Source of the DNA: Betaproteobacteria bacterium | GTDB taxonomy: Bacteria; Pseudomonadota; Gammaproteobacteria; Burkholderiales; Usitatibacteraceae | Direction of reading: 5' to 3' | Length of the DNA: 12,434 bases | Assembly (NCBI GenBank): GCA_012274175.1 | Contig: JAAOZZ010000032.1 | Span: forward strand, 1 to 12,434 | Shown: in pieces, positions 6,988 to 12,434 of the stretch | Layout of the letters: every line of letters begins with the position of its first letter | Position numbering within the stretch: position 1 is the first letter of the stretch | Position numbers and translations under genes: made by a program | Notes under the pieces: model-generated | The model's database searches: none | What the model was told of the DNA's origin: nothing | What the model saw: only the letters and a program-made list of their open reading frames with translations

Positions 6988-7845
6988 TCACGGCAGCGGG
7001 CCGAACTTCCCCGCCTGGTAATCGGCGATCGCTTCGGCGATCTCGGCGCGGGTGTTCATGACGAAAGGCCCGTGGGCGACGACCGGCTCGCCGATGGGTT
7101 CCCCGTGGCCGAAGACGACGAACGCGTCTTCCACCGCGCGGATCGCGACCGCATCGCCTTCGCGGCCCAGCTCGACGAGCGTGTGCTCGGGAGCCGCACC
7201 GCCGCCGACCTCCACGCGCCCACGCACGACGTAGAGGAAGACGGTGCGCGCGCCCACGCCGGGGAACGTGACGCGTCCGCCGGCGCGCAGCTCCACGGTG
7301 GACATGAAGATTCCGGTCAGGGATTCGATGGGTCCGGCGGCGCCGTTCCATCCTCCCGAAATGAGATGCACGGTGCCCTTGCCGTCCGGTGTCGCGAGCG
7401 CCGGGATGCGGTCGCGCTGCACGCCGGAATAGCGCGGCGCGGTCATCTTGAGGCGCGCGGGCAGGTTCACCCAGAGCTGCAGGATCTCGAGCGCTCCGCC
7501 GCGCACCCTGAAATCCGGCGAAGAGATCTCCGCGTGCACCAGGCCCCGCCCGGCGGTCATCCACTGCACGCCGCCCCCATGGATCACGCTCTCGTGGCCG
7601 CCGGAGTCCTTGTGGGTCAACTCGCCCTGGACGATGAAGGTCACGGTCTCGAAGCCCCGGTGCGGGTGGGGGCCGAACGGCAGGCCGCGATTTCCCGGGG
7701 GATAGACCTGCGGCCCGTGGTGGTTGAGGAAGAGGAACGGGTCCAGCTGCTCGAGCTGCGGACCCGGCAGCGGTCGTCGCGTCACCAGGTCGTCGATGTC
7801 GTCGCGGTACGCGGCGTGGAGCCGGCGCAGGGCCTTGTCGCTCAC
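6988..7845 (-). CDS. Pirin family protein (bicupin)
   Basis: A 285-residue bicupin of the pirin family. Members bind a metal, and some oxidise quercetin; others affect transcription or metabolic enzymes, so no specific role can be given. The N-terminal cupin holds the metal ligands in the expected order: H60 and H62 (FGPHPHRGFETV) and H104 and E106 (WMTAGRGLVHAE), matching H56, H58, H101 and E103 of human pirin. The C-terminal domain (about 170-270) has the pirin_C pattern GGRVTFPGVGARTVFLYVVRG. The start is a GTG that forms a GTGA overlap of 4 bases with the stop of the preceding NRDE gene, which indicates translational coupling. No ATG lies near the conserved start, and the frame upstream is antisense-like noise. 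The kinase follows after 4 bases. Confidence 0.93.
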   Translation of the reverse strand: MSDKALRRLHAAYRDDIDDLVTRRPLPGPQLEQLDPFLFLNHHGPQVYPPGNRGLPFGPHPHRGFETVTFIVQGELTHKDSGGHESVIHGGGVQWMTAGRGLVHAEISSPDFRVRGGALEILQLWVNLPARLKMTAPRYSGVQRDRIPALATPDGKGTVHLISGGWNGAAGPIESLTGIFMSTVELRAGGRVTFPGVGARTVFLYVVRGRVEVGGGAAPEHTLVELGREGDAVAIRAVEDAFVVFGHGEPIGEPVVAHGPFVMNTRAEIAEAIADYQAGKFGPLP

Positions 7846-8636
7846 GGAGCGCTTTCGAAGGCCTCTTGCGAGGCGCTGTCCACGGGCTCGCCATTCACGG
7901 TGGTGAACGAGACGCGGCCCTCGGCATCCCGCGTGCGCTCCTCGAATCGCAGGGCCCCGCCGCCGTCCACCACGAGCACCGTCGAGGCGCGCGTGCCGTA
8001 ATCGGCCCCGACGATGAGCGCGCTCGAGAGCCTGCGCTCCCATTCGATGCCCACGCCGGTGTCGGGGAGCTCCTCGTCGCGCACCGGGAAGCGCTCCGAG
8101 AGCATCGCGAAGAGCCGCGGGGCGGGATCCGCGTCGAGCAGGGCATCGTGCATCGCGGCGCGGCCCGCGATCACCTTGGGCCACGGCTCGTCGAGGACGT
8201 GGTTGGAAAGCCCGTGCACGCCCGGCTCGATGGGCCGTGCGAGCCGCTCGCGGCTGCCGAAGTACCAGAGCGCCTCGCGATCGCCGACGATGAGATTGAA
8301 CGCGTTGTACTCGTGGGCGCGGGCCGCGAGACCCTCGAGGTATTCGCGCGGTCCCGAGGCGCCCGCGAGGAATTCCGTGGCCAGCATGCCGCGCGAGCGC
8401 GCCGTGGAGCGCCGGTCGGCGGGATCGCGGAAATTGGTGACCGCGGCGAAGCGCGCCTGCCGCGTGACACCCATCCAGGTGCCGCCCGCCCGCAGGTCGC
8501 GCCCGGCGAGCAGGTCCGCCCCCTCATCCCACCAGCGGGCGGGCTCGGCGGGACGCTCGCGCCACTCGTCGCGATTGGCGGCGACCACCAGCGGAAAGTC
8601 CGCGCGGCAGCGCCACGCCACGACGATCAGGCACAA
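7842..8636 (-). CDS. NRDE / TANGO2 family protein, TTG start
   Basis: A 264-residue protein of the NRDE family, homologous to eukaryotic TANGO2. The signature ANRDEW is at about 20-25, after the N-terminal CLIVVAWR; further family features are AGRDLRAGGTWMGV and VTNFRDP. The fold is thought to be of the Ntn-hydrolase type, where Cys2 would become the N-terminal nucleophile after Met removal; Cys2 is present. TANGO2-family proteins have been linked to haem or lipid handling, but no reaction is established, and I assign none. The start codon is TTG, supported by GGAGAG 8 nt upstream and by the fixed position of Cys2. It begins 4 bases after the preceding small gene and overlaps the pirin start by 4 bases. 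Confidence 0.92.
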   Translation of the reverse strand: MCLIVVAWRCRADFPLVVAANRDEWRERPAEPARWWDEGADLLAGRDLRAGGTWMGVTRQARFAAVTNFRDPADRRSTARSRGMLATEFLAGASGPREYLEGLAARAHEYNAFNLIVGDREALWYFGSRERLARPIEPGVHGLSNHVLDEPWPKVIAGRAAMHDALLDADPAPRLFAMLSERFPVRDEELPDTGVGIEWERRLSSALIVGADYGTRASTVLVVDGGGALRFEERTRDAEGRVSFTTVNGEPVDSASQEAFESAP

Positions 8637-8640
8637 CGGC

Positions 8641-8889
8641 TCAGCTCTCCGAGGGGATCTTGGCGAGCAGCGCCGAGTAGCGCTTCTGGTCGAACGGGGT
8701 GGACTCCGCGAGCATGCGGTTCATCTCGGTGCGCAGCGCCGCGGCGATGTGGTGCAGGGCCTGGCTGCGGGACTGCCCGGCGCCGGTCAGGCGCTCGAAC
8801 GTGGCCTTCGCATCGGGCGGTTCCCCCTTCTCGATCTGGTTCACCACCGTATCGAGGAATGCGTCCCTGACGGTCTTGTCGTTATCCAT
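8641..8889 (-). CDS. Small hypothetical helical protein, 82 residues
   Basis: An 82-residue acidic/basic protein with no signal peptide or membrane segment; I do not recognise a named family. The sequence looks all-helical: helix about 4-20, a turn at GEPPDAKAT, helix to about 34, the turn GAGQSRSQ, a helix at 43-60 (ALHHIAAALRTEMNRML), then PFDQKRYSALLAKIP. The pattern of a Pro-Pro turn, 'TFERL-x-GAGxSR' and a closing 'PFDxxRY' recurs, as I recall, in short uncharacterised proteobacterial proteins. The ATG at 8889 is preceded by a perfect GGAGG at 5 nt, so it is preferred over the longer start at 8922. It sits 45 bp after dctM and 4 bases before the NRDE gene, so it is probably expressed with both. 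Confidence 0.82.
   Translation of the reverse strand: MDNDKTVRDAFLDTVVNQIEKGEPPDAKATFERLTGAGQSRSQALHHIAAALRTEMNRMLAESTPFDQKRYSALLAKIPSES
8645..8650 (-). promoter_or_regulatory. Ribosome binding site supporting the TTG start of the NRDE gene
   Basis: GGAGAG on the minus strand, 8 nt before TTG at 8636. It lies inside the last codons of the small upstream gene, so ribosomes finishing that gene stop between this site and the new start. No ATG is available at the family's N-terminus. Confidence 0.65.
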
Positions 8890-8894
8890 CGTGG

Positions 8895-8899
8895 CCTCC
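8895..8899 (-). promoter_or_regulatory. Strong ribosome binding site of the 82-residue protein
   Basis: A perfect GGAGG 5 nt before the ATG at 8889. It is the best ribosome site in the minus-strand cluster and settles the start against the upstream ATG at 8922, which would add eleven residues (MGAAPSTTEAT) and has no such site. Confidence 0.75.
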
Positions 8900-8934
8900 G
8901 TGGTCGATGGGGCAGCGCCCATTCTGACACGACC

Positions 8935-10230
8935 CTAGCGCATGTGCGCCGGAAGCCACGTCACGAGGGCGGGGAAGAAATAGACCAGGGCGACCGCCAC
9001 CACCATCAGCCCGAAAAGCGGCATCGAGACCCGCGCGATCCAGGTGATCTCCTTCTTCGTCATGCCCTGCAGCACGAAGAGGTTGAAGCCCACGGGAGGC
9101 GTGATCTGGGCCATCTCCACCACCAGCACGATGAAGATGCCGAACCACACCAGGTCGATGTCGGCCTTCACGATGGTGGGCAGGATCACGCCCATGGTGA
9201 GCACCACCATGGAGATGCCGTCGAGGAAGCAGCCCAAAACGATGTAGAAGACCATGAGCCAGAAGAGCAGCCAGAGCTGCGTGAGGCCCAGGCCCGCGAT
9301 GAATTCCGCCAGGTCCCGCGGCAGCCCGATGTAGCCCATGGCGAGCGTGAGGAAGGACGCGCCCGCGAGGATGAAGGCGATCATGCAGTAAAGGCGTGTG
9401 GCCCCCATCAGGCTTTGCGCGAACACCCGGGCGTTCATGGATCCCTGGATCCACGACAGGCCGAGAGCGCCCACCACGCCCAGCGCCGCCGCCTCGGTGG
9501 CGGTGGCGATGCCCACGTAGATCGAGCCCAGCACGAGGCCGACGAGACCCACCACGGGAATGAGGTTGCGCGAGGCGTGGAGCTTCTGCGCGAACGTCAT
9601 CGCGGGGTCGGGCGGAGGGATGCGATCGGGATGCAGCAGGGACCAGACGATGGTGTAGCCCATGAAGAGCCCCGCCAGCAGCAGTCCCGGGACCACGCCC
9701 GCGATGAAGAGGCGCGTGATGGACACGTCGGCGCTCACCCCGTAGACGATCATGATGATCGAGGGCGGGATCAGCAGCCCCAGGGTGCCCGCGCCGGCGA
9801 GGGTGCCGACGGTCATGTCCTCGGGATAGCCGCGCCGGGAAAGCTCCGGCAGCGTCATCTTCCCGATGGTGGCGCAGGTGGCGGCACTCGACCCCGACAC
9901 CGCCGCGAAGATGGTGCAGCCGATGATGTTGGTGTGCAAGAGCCGCCCCGGGATGCGCGATAGCCACGGGGCGAGGCCCTTGAACATGTCCTCCGAGAGG
10001 CGCGTGCGGAAGAGGATCTCCCCCGTCCACACGAAGAGCGGCAGCGCCGTGAGCGTCCACGAGGAGAGCGATCCCCACACCGTGACCGCCATCGCGTCTC
10101 CCACGGGGCGGCTCGTGAAGAGCTCCATCCCCAGCCACGCCACGCCCAGGAGCGACAACCCGATCCACAGGCCGCTTCCCAGCAGCACGAAGAGCAGGAC
10201 GATCAGGAGCGCGGTGATGAGGAAATCCAC
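8935..10230 (-). CDS. dctM: TRAP transporter large permease, DctM type
   Basis: A 431-residue inner-membrane protein, the ion-coupled transport subunit of a tripartite ATP-independent (TRAP) transporter. It is almost entirely hydrophobic with roughly a dozen membrane segments. Typical DctM motifs are visible: FAAVSGSSAATCATIG (about 108-123), GTLGLLIPPSIIMIVYG (about 148-164), TATEAAALGVVGAL (about 243-256), a second-repeat FLDGISMVVLT, and ITPPVGFNLFVLQGM near the C-terminus. The two PP-containing motifs reflect the inverted repeat of the family. Length matches the usual 425-440. The start is GTG, 4 bases after the dctQ stop, without a clear ribosome site, so coupling to dctQ is likely. Substrate is set by DctP and not readable here. 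Confidence 0.95.
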   Translation of the reverse strand: MDFLITALLIVLLFVLLGSGLWIGLSLLGVAWLGMELFTSRPVGDAMAVTVWGSLSSWTLTALPLFVWTGEILFRTRLSEDMFKGLAPWLSRIPGRLLHTNIIGCTIFAAVSGSSAATCATIGKMTLPELSRRGYPEDMTVGTLAGAGTLGLLIPPSIIMIVYGVSADVSITRLFIAGVVPGLLLAGLFMGYTIVWSLLHPDRIPPPDPAMTFAQKLHASRNLIPVVGLVGLVLGSIYVGIATATEAAALGVVGALGLSWIQGSMNARVFAQSLMGATRLYCMIAFILAGASFLTLAMGYIGLPRDLAEFIAGLGLTQLWLLFWLMVFYIVLGCFLDGISMVVLTMGVILPTIVKADIDLVWFGIFIVLVVEMAQITPPVGFNLFVLQGMTKKEITWIARVSMPLFGLMVVAVALVYFFPALVTWLPAHMR

Positions 10231-10234
10231 GGCG

Positions 10235-10753
10235 CTACTCGATCGCCTTCAGCTCGTCGGCCGGCGCCGCGGCGAGCTCGCGCCGCCGCACCAGGAGCAC
10301 CAGGTCGTCCACCATCGCCACCAGCAGCACCGCGGAGCCCAGCGCCATGGCAATCTGCGGGATCCACAGCGGGGTCGCGTCGTTGCCCTGGGAGATGTCG
10401 TTGTAGGCGTGGGACTGCCACGCGAGGCGCACGCTGTACCACGCGAAGACGCCGCAGAAGAAGGTCCCCGCCAGGTGGCACCAGAGGTCGAGGACGCGCT
10501 TCACCCGCGGGCCGAAGCGCTCGAGGAAGAGCGTCACGCGGATGTGCTCGCCGCGCTTGAGCGTGTGGGCGAGTGCCAGGAAGCTCGCCGCGGCCATGCA
10601 GTATCCCGCGTAGGCGTCGGAGCCCCGCAGGTTGAACCCGGCGATGCGCCCCACCACGCTCGCAAGCACCATGGCGAGCACTCCCACCATGAAAAACGCC
10701 GCCACATATCCGGCGGCGTCGTACAACTGATCCAGGAACCTGCGAAGACGCAT
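10235..10753 (-). CDS. dctQ: TRAP transporter small permease, DctQ type
   Basis: A 172-residue inner-membrane protein, the small four-helix subunit that pairs with DctM. Four hydrophobic segments are seen at about 12-36, 48-65, 88-112 and 130-155. The conserved small-subunit pattern GRIAGFNLRGSDAYAGYCMAAASFLALAHTLKRGEHIRV spans about 35-73, with R68-x-x-H70-I-R72, the usual RxxxHIRV-type motif. The PQIAMALGSAVLL segment forms the last helix. Length fits the family (150-190). The ATG at 10753 is the only one at the expected N-terminus. Its ribosome site would be the G-rich strand AGGGGG about 10 nt upstream, which lies in or next to the stem of a strong hairpin. It is flanked by dctP and dctM in the standard P-Q-M order. 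Confidence 0.94.
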   Translation of the reverse strand: MRLRRFLDQLYDAAGYVAAFFMVGVLAMVLASVVGRIAGFNLRGSDAYAGYCMAAASFLALAHTLKRGEHIRVTLFLERFGPRVKRVLDLWCHLAGTFFCGVFAWYSVRLAWQSHAYNDISQGNDATPLWIPQIAMALGSAVLLVAMVDDLVLLVRRRELAAAPADELKAIE

Positions 10754-10765
10754 CCCGCGATCGCC

Positions 10766-10785
10766 CCCTCCCCCTTGGGGGAGGG
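10766..10785 (-). promoter_or_regulatory. GC hairpin between dctP and dctQ
   Basis: In the 53-base gap, the mRNA carries CCCTCCCCC, AA, then GGGGGAGGG: a perfect 9-bp inverted repeat (about 8 pairs once the tight loop opens). No T-run follows, so it is not a standard terminator. The 3' arm holds the only purine-rich sequence that could serve as the dctQ ribosome site. Such hairpins after binding-protein genes often stabilise the upstream mRNA and keep permease levels lower. The flanking CCCTCTCCCCGACCCTCC wording resembles a common dispersed repeat of GC-rich proteobacteria, from memory. Confidence 0.6.
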
Positions 10786-10797
10786 TCGGGGAGAGGG
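10777..10797 (+). other. Potential G-quadruplex on the template strand
   Basis: The plus strand, which is the template for the dct genes, has four G-runs with very short loops: GGGGG, A, GGG, TC, GGGG, AGA, GGG. This satisfies the G3+ / loop 1-7 rule with loops of 1, 2 and 3 nt. It overlaps one arm of the dctP-dctQ hairpin, so the two structures compete. Formation in the cell is not shown by sequence alone. Confidence 0.5.
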
Positions 10798-10806
10798 TGC
10801 GCGGCG

Positions 10807-11775
10807 TCACTTCCGATAAGCGTCCACGATCGCCTTGCCGTCCGGCCCGGCGGCCTGGAGCCACTCCCGGGTCATGGTGTCGCCCACCTTGTGGAAGTCG
10901 CTCTTCAGCCGCGCCGACGGCGGGGCCACGTGCATGCCGTTCTTCTTGAGCTGCTCGAGGTACCACTTGTTCTTCTCCTCGGAGACCTTCCAGCCCCGCG
11001 CTTCCGCGGCCGCGGCCGCCTTGCGCACCGCCTGCTGCGTGGGCTTGTCGAGGGCGTCGAACGCGGCCCGGTTGGCGAACACGACGTTCTTCGGGATCCA
11101 AGCCTGGGTGTCGTAGTAGTACTTCACCACTTCCCACGCCTTGGTGTCGTAGCCCGTGGCGCCGGACGTGATGTTCGCGTTGACGGCCCCCGTGGCCATC
11201 GCCTGGGCGAGCTCCGCCACCTGGATCGTGACCGGCTGGGCGCCCGCGAGCTCCGCGATGCGCGAGGTGTAGGGGTTGTACGTGCGCAGCTTCAGGCCCT
11301 TCATGTCCGCCATGGAAGCGATGGGCTTGGTGGAATAGATGCCCTGGGGCGGCCAGGGCACGCTGAAGAGCACCACCATGCCCTGCTTGGCGAAGCGCTC
11401 CTCGATCGCCTTCTTCGAAACCTTCCAGAGCTTGGCGGCCTGGGAATAGCTCGTGGCGAGGAACGGGACGGAATCGACGCCGAAGATCGGGTCCTCGTTG
11501 GAATACCCGGAGATGAGGATCTCGCCCAGCTGCGCCTGGCCGCCCTGCACCGCGCGCTTGATCTCCGTCGCCTTGAAGAGCGAGCCGTTCGAGTGCACGG
11601 TGATCTTCAGCTTGCCTCCGGTCGCCTTGTCGACGTCGGAGGCGAACTGGGCGATGTTCTCGGTGTGGAAGTTGGTCGCGGGATAGGGCGTGGGCATGTC
11701 CCACTTCGTCTGGGCCGAGGCGGCGGCGCAGGCTGCGGCGGCGCAAAGGGCGGCGAGGGCTTGCAGGGGTTTCAT
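10807..11775 (-). CDS. dctP: TRAP transporter periplasmic substrate-binding protein, DctP family
   Basis: A 322-residue periplasmic binding protein that captures an organic-acid substrate and delivers it to DctQM. The signal peptide [21 protein letters not shown] is cleaved after ASA at 21, before QTKWDMP. The conserved arginine that holds the substrate carboxylate is most likely R164 (GLKLRTYNP; about 143 in the mature protein). Other family signs are [34 protein letters not shown] at the N-terminus and [21 protein letters not shown] in the second lobe. The usual proline after LKxR is replaced by TYNPYTSR, so the pocket may be atypical. The ATG has GGAGAA 6 nt upstream and a good promoter in front. 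A divergent oxoprolinase gene is the strongest contextual hint to substrate. Confidence 0.95.
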   Translation of the reverse strand: MKPLQALAALCAAAACAAASAQTKWDMPTPYPATNFHTENIAQFASDVDKATGGKLKITVHSNGSLFKATEIKRAVQGGQAQLGEILISGYSNEDPIFGVDSVPFLATSYSQAAKLWKVSKKAIEERFAKQGMVVLFSVPWPPQGIYSTKPIASMADMKGLKLRTYNPYTSRIAELAGAQPVTIQVAELAQAMATGAVNANITSGATGYDTKAWEVVKYYYDTQAWIPKNVVFANRAAFDALDKPTQQAVRKAAAAAEARGWKVSEEKNKWYLEQLKKNGMHVAPPSARLKSDFHKVGDTMTREWLQAAGPDGKAIVDAYRK

Positions 11776-11795
11776 GGGGGATTCTCCGGTAGGGG

Positions 11796-11805
11796 TGCCC
11801 GGGCA
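11796..11805. promoter_or_regulatory. Perfect palindrome at the predicted dctP transcription start; possible operator
   Basis: TGCCCGGGCA is a perfect 10-bp palindrome adjoining the predicted dctP -10 and covering the predicted start of transcription near 11798. A repressor bound there would block dctP. Short GC palindromes are common in such DNA, so this is only a candidate. Confidence 0.25.
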
Positions 11806-11833
11806 AGCTAGCAAACGGGGGTGTGCGTGTCAA
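11805..11833 (-). promoter_or_regulatory. Predicted sigma70 promoter of the dctP operon
   Basis: On the minus strand: a perfect -35 TTGACA (11833-11828), a spacer of exactly 17 bp, and a -10 TAGCTT (11810-11805) keeping T1, A2 and T6. Transcription would begin near 11798, giving a leader of about 23 nt that carries GGAGAA before the dctP ATG. This is the best promoter in the window and the natural start for the seven-gene minus-strand cluster. Confidence 0.6.
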
Positions 11834-11836
11834 AAT
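11828..11836 (+). promoter_or_regulatory. Candidate extended -10 of the oxoprolinase gene; would give leaderless mRNA
   Basis: TGTCAAAAT is an extended -10 (TGn plus a hexamer with four of six matches, including A2 and T6). Counting 7 nt on puts the transcription start at 11843, the A of the ATG. No ribosome site is seen before that ATG, which agrees with leaderless translation. The -35 is poor. The site overlaps the divergent dctP -35 box. Confidence 0.35.
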
Positions 11837-11842
11837 GATTCG

Positions 11843-12434
11843 ATGGGCGCGGACAAGGCGGGCTGGCAGTTCTGGATCGACCGGGGCGGGACGTTCACGG
11901 ACATCGTGGCGCGCCGGCCCGACGCGACGCTCGTCACCCACAAGCTGCTCTCGGAGAATCCCGAGCACTACGCCGACGCGGCGATCGCCGGCATCCGCCA
12001 CCTCCTCGGCGTGGGACGGGACGAGCCCATTCCCGTGGACCGGATCGACGCGGTGAAGATGGGCACCACCGTGGCCACCAACGCGCTGCTCGAGCGCAAG
12101 GGCGAGCCCACGGCGCTCTTCATCACGAAGGGCTTCCGCGACCAGCTGCGCATCGCCTACCAGAACCGCCCGCGCATCTTCGACCGCCACGTGCGGCTGC
12201 CCGAGATGCTCTACCGCGAGGTGTTCGAGGTCGACGAGCGCATGGGCGCCCATGGCGAGGTGGTGCGGCCCCTGGACGAGGGCGCGGTGTGGGAGCAGCT
12301 CACGGCGGCCCGCGCCCGGGGCCTGCGCTCGATCGCCATCGTGTTCCTCCATGGATACCGTTATCCGTCCCACGAGGCCCGGGTGGCGGAGCTCGCGCGG
12401 GAGGCGGACTTCGAACAGATTTCGGTGTCCCACG
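11843..12434 (+). CDS. 5-oxoprolinase / hydantoinase family protein, N-terminal 197 residues (cut by window edge)
   Basis: The start of a large ATP-dependent amidohydrolase that opens a cyclic amide such as 5-oxoproline (to glutamate) or a hydantoin. The visible part is the HyuA-type N-terminal domain: [13 protein letters not shown] (10-22) is the nucleotide-binding loop, then [15 protein letters not shown] (33-47), [16 protein letters not shown] (72-87), and [21 protein letters not shown] (94-114). The 'DRGGTFTD' wording and the 'SENPxxYxDAA' segment resemble the full-length fused oxoprolinase (about 1,200 residues) rather than stand-alone HyuA, which usually has 'VGGTFTD'. This is inferred because only the N-terminus is present. 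The frame is open to the edge. It is divergent from dctP with 67 bp between start codons, and no ribosome site precedes its ATG. Confidence 0.9.
   Translation, partial: MGADKAGWQFWIDRGGTFTDIVARRPDATLVTHKLLSENPEHYADAAIAGIRHLLGVGRDEPIPVDRIDAVKMGTTVATNALLERKGEPTALFITKGFRDQLRIAYQNRPRIFDRHVRLPEMLYREVFEVDERMGAHGEVVRPLDEGAVWEQLTAARARGLRSIAIVFLHGYRYPSHEARVAELAREADFEQISVSH

Noticed and set aside
8890..8922. Earlier ATG for the 82-residue protein (adds MGAAPSTTEAT).
   Set aside because: The perfect GGAGG lies inside that extension and points to the ATG at 8889.
8905..8937. Short GC stem after dctM (GGGC / GCCC) as a terminator splitting the cluster.
   Set aside because: The stem is only four to five pairs and has no T-run, so it is too weak to argue for a break. 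RNA-seq would decide.
8014..9963. A long plus-strand open frame covering parts of the NRDE, small and dctM genes.
   Set aside because: It crosses three well-supported minus-strand genes and is rich in His, Asp, Glu and Arg as a complement of membrane-protein codons. No ribosome site or family resemblance.
11713..11775. Cysteines in the DctP signal peptide as a lipobox.
   Set aside because: The residues before each Cys (AAL-C, AAA-C) do not fit a lipobox well, and a standard signal peptidase I site (ASA before Gln22) follows.
10754..12433. Upstream extension of the dctQ frame through dctP and the divergent gene, suggesting a giant fusion protein.
   Set aside because: It is an out-of-frame shadow of dctP. 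The DctQ family begins at the ATG at 10753, and lengths match the family.

Overview
The window is a GC-rich stretch (about two thirds GC by eye, not counted) from a proteobacterial chromosome, most likely a betaproteobacterium. This rests on the company of genes: a DUF2782 protein and a TIGR00730/LOG protein beside polA, a DctP-type TRAP transporter, and Burkholderiales-like protein sequences. Coding density is very high and no intergenic gap exceeds about 70 bp. I see no tRNA, rRNA, CRISPR, insertion sequence or prophage.

Left third (1-4875): a minus-strand pair, LOG-like nucleotide hydrolase followed by a DUF2782 protein cut by the window edge, is divergent from a plus-strand pair. That pair is polA (complete DNA polymerase I with all three domains and all key catalytic residues) and a Sua5-type threonylcarbamoyl-AMP synthase, joined by a TGATG overlap. 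Only 21 bp separate the divergent start codons, so the promoters must lie inside the opposing genes. These are core genes.

Middle (4876-5552): a YHS-domain lipoprotein on the plus strand converges on the minus-strand operon. A short imperfect palindrome of the GGGACAGGCCCC type sits at the junction and contributes the stop codons of both genes.

Right half (5550-11775, minus strand): seven genes packed like one operon, in transcription order dctP, dctQ, dctM (TRAP transporter), an unrecognised 82-residue protein, an NRDE/TANGO2-family protein (TTG start), a pirin (GTG start, 4-base overlap with the gene before), and a glycerol-kinase-like FGGY kinase. Gaps after dctQ are +4, +45, +4, -4 and +4 bases. 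A strong-looking promoter (perfect TTGACA, 17-bp spacer) precedes dctP. A GC hairpin between dctP and dctQ could raise binding-protein yield and hide the dctQ ribosome site.

Right edge (11843 on, plus strand): the N-terminus of a full-length-type 5-oxoprolinase/hydantoinase, divergent from dctP. A candidate extended -10 places its transcription start at the A of its ATG, so it may be leaderless, and this site overlaps the dctP -35 box. The arrangement suggests a TRAP system for a small carboxylate or lactam (possibly 5-oxoproline or a hydantoin) beside its ring-opening enzyme. Whether the kinase, pirin and NRDE genes belong to the same pathway is not shown. The least ordinary elements are the substituted substrate pocket of the kinase, the dctP-dctQ hairpin/G-quadruplex element and the overlapping divergent promoters. 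I found no clearly new defence or mobile system.
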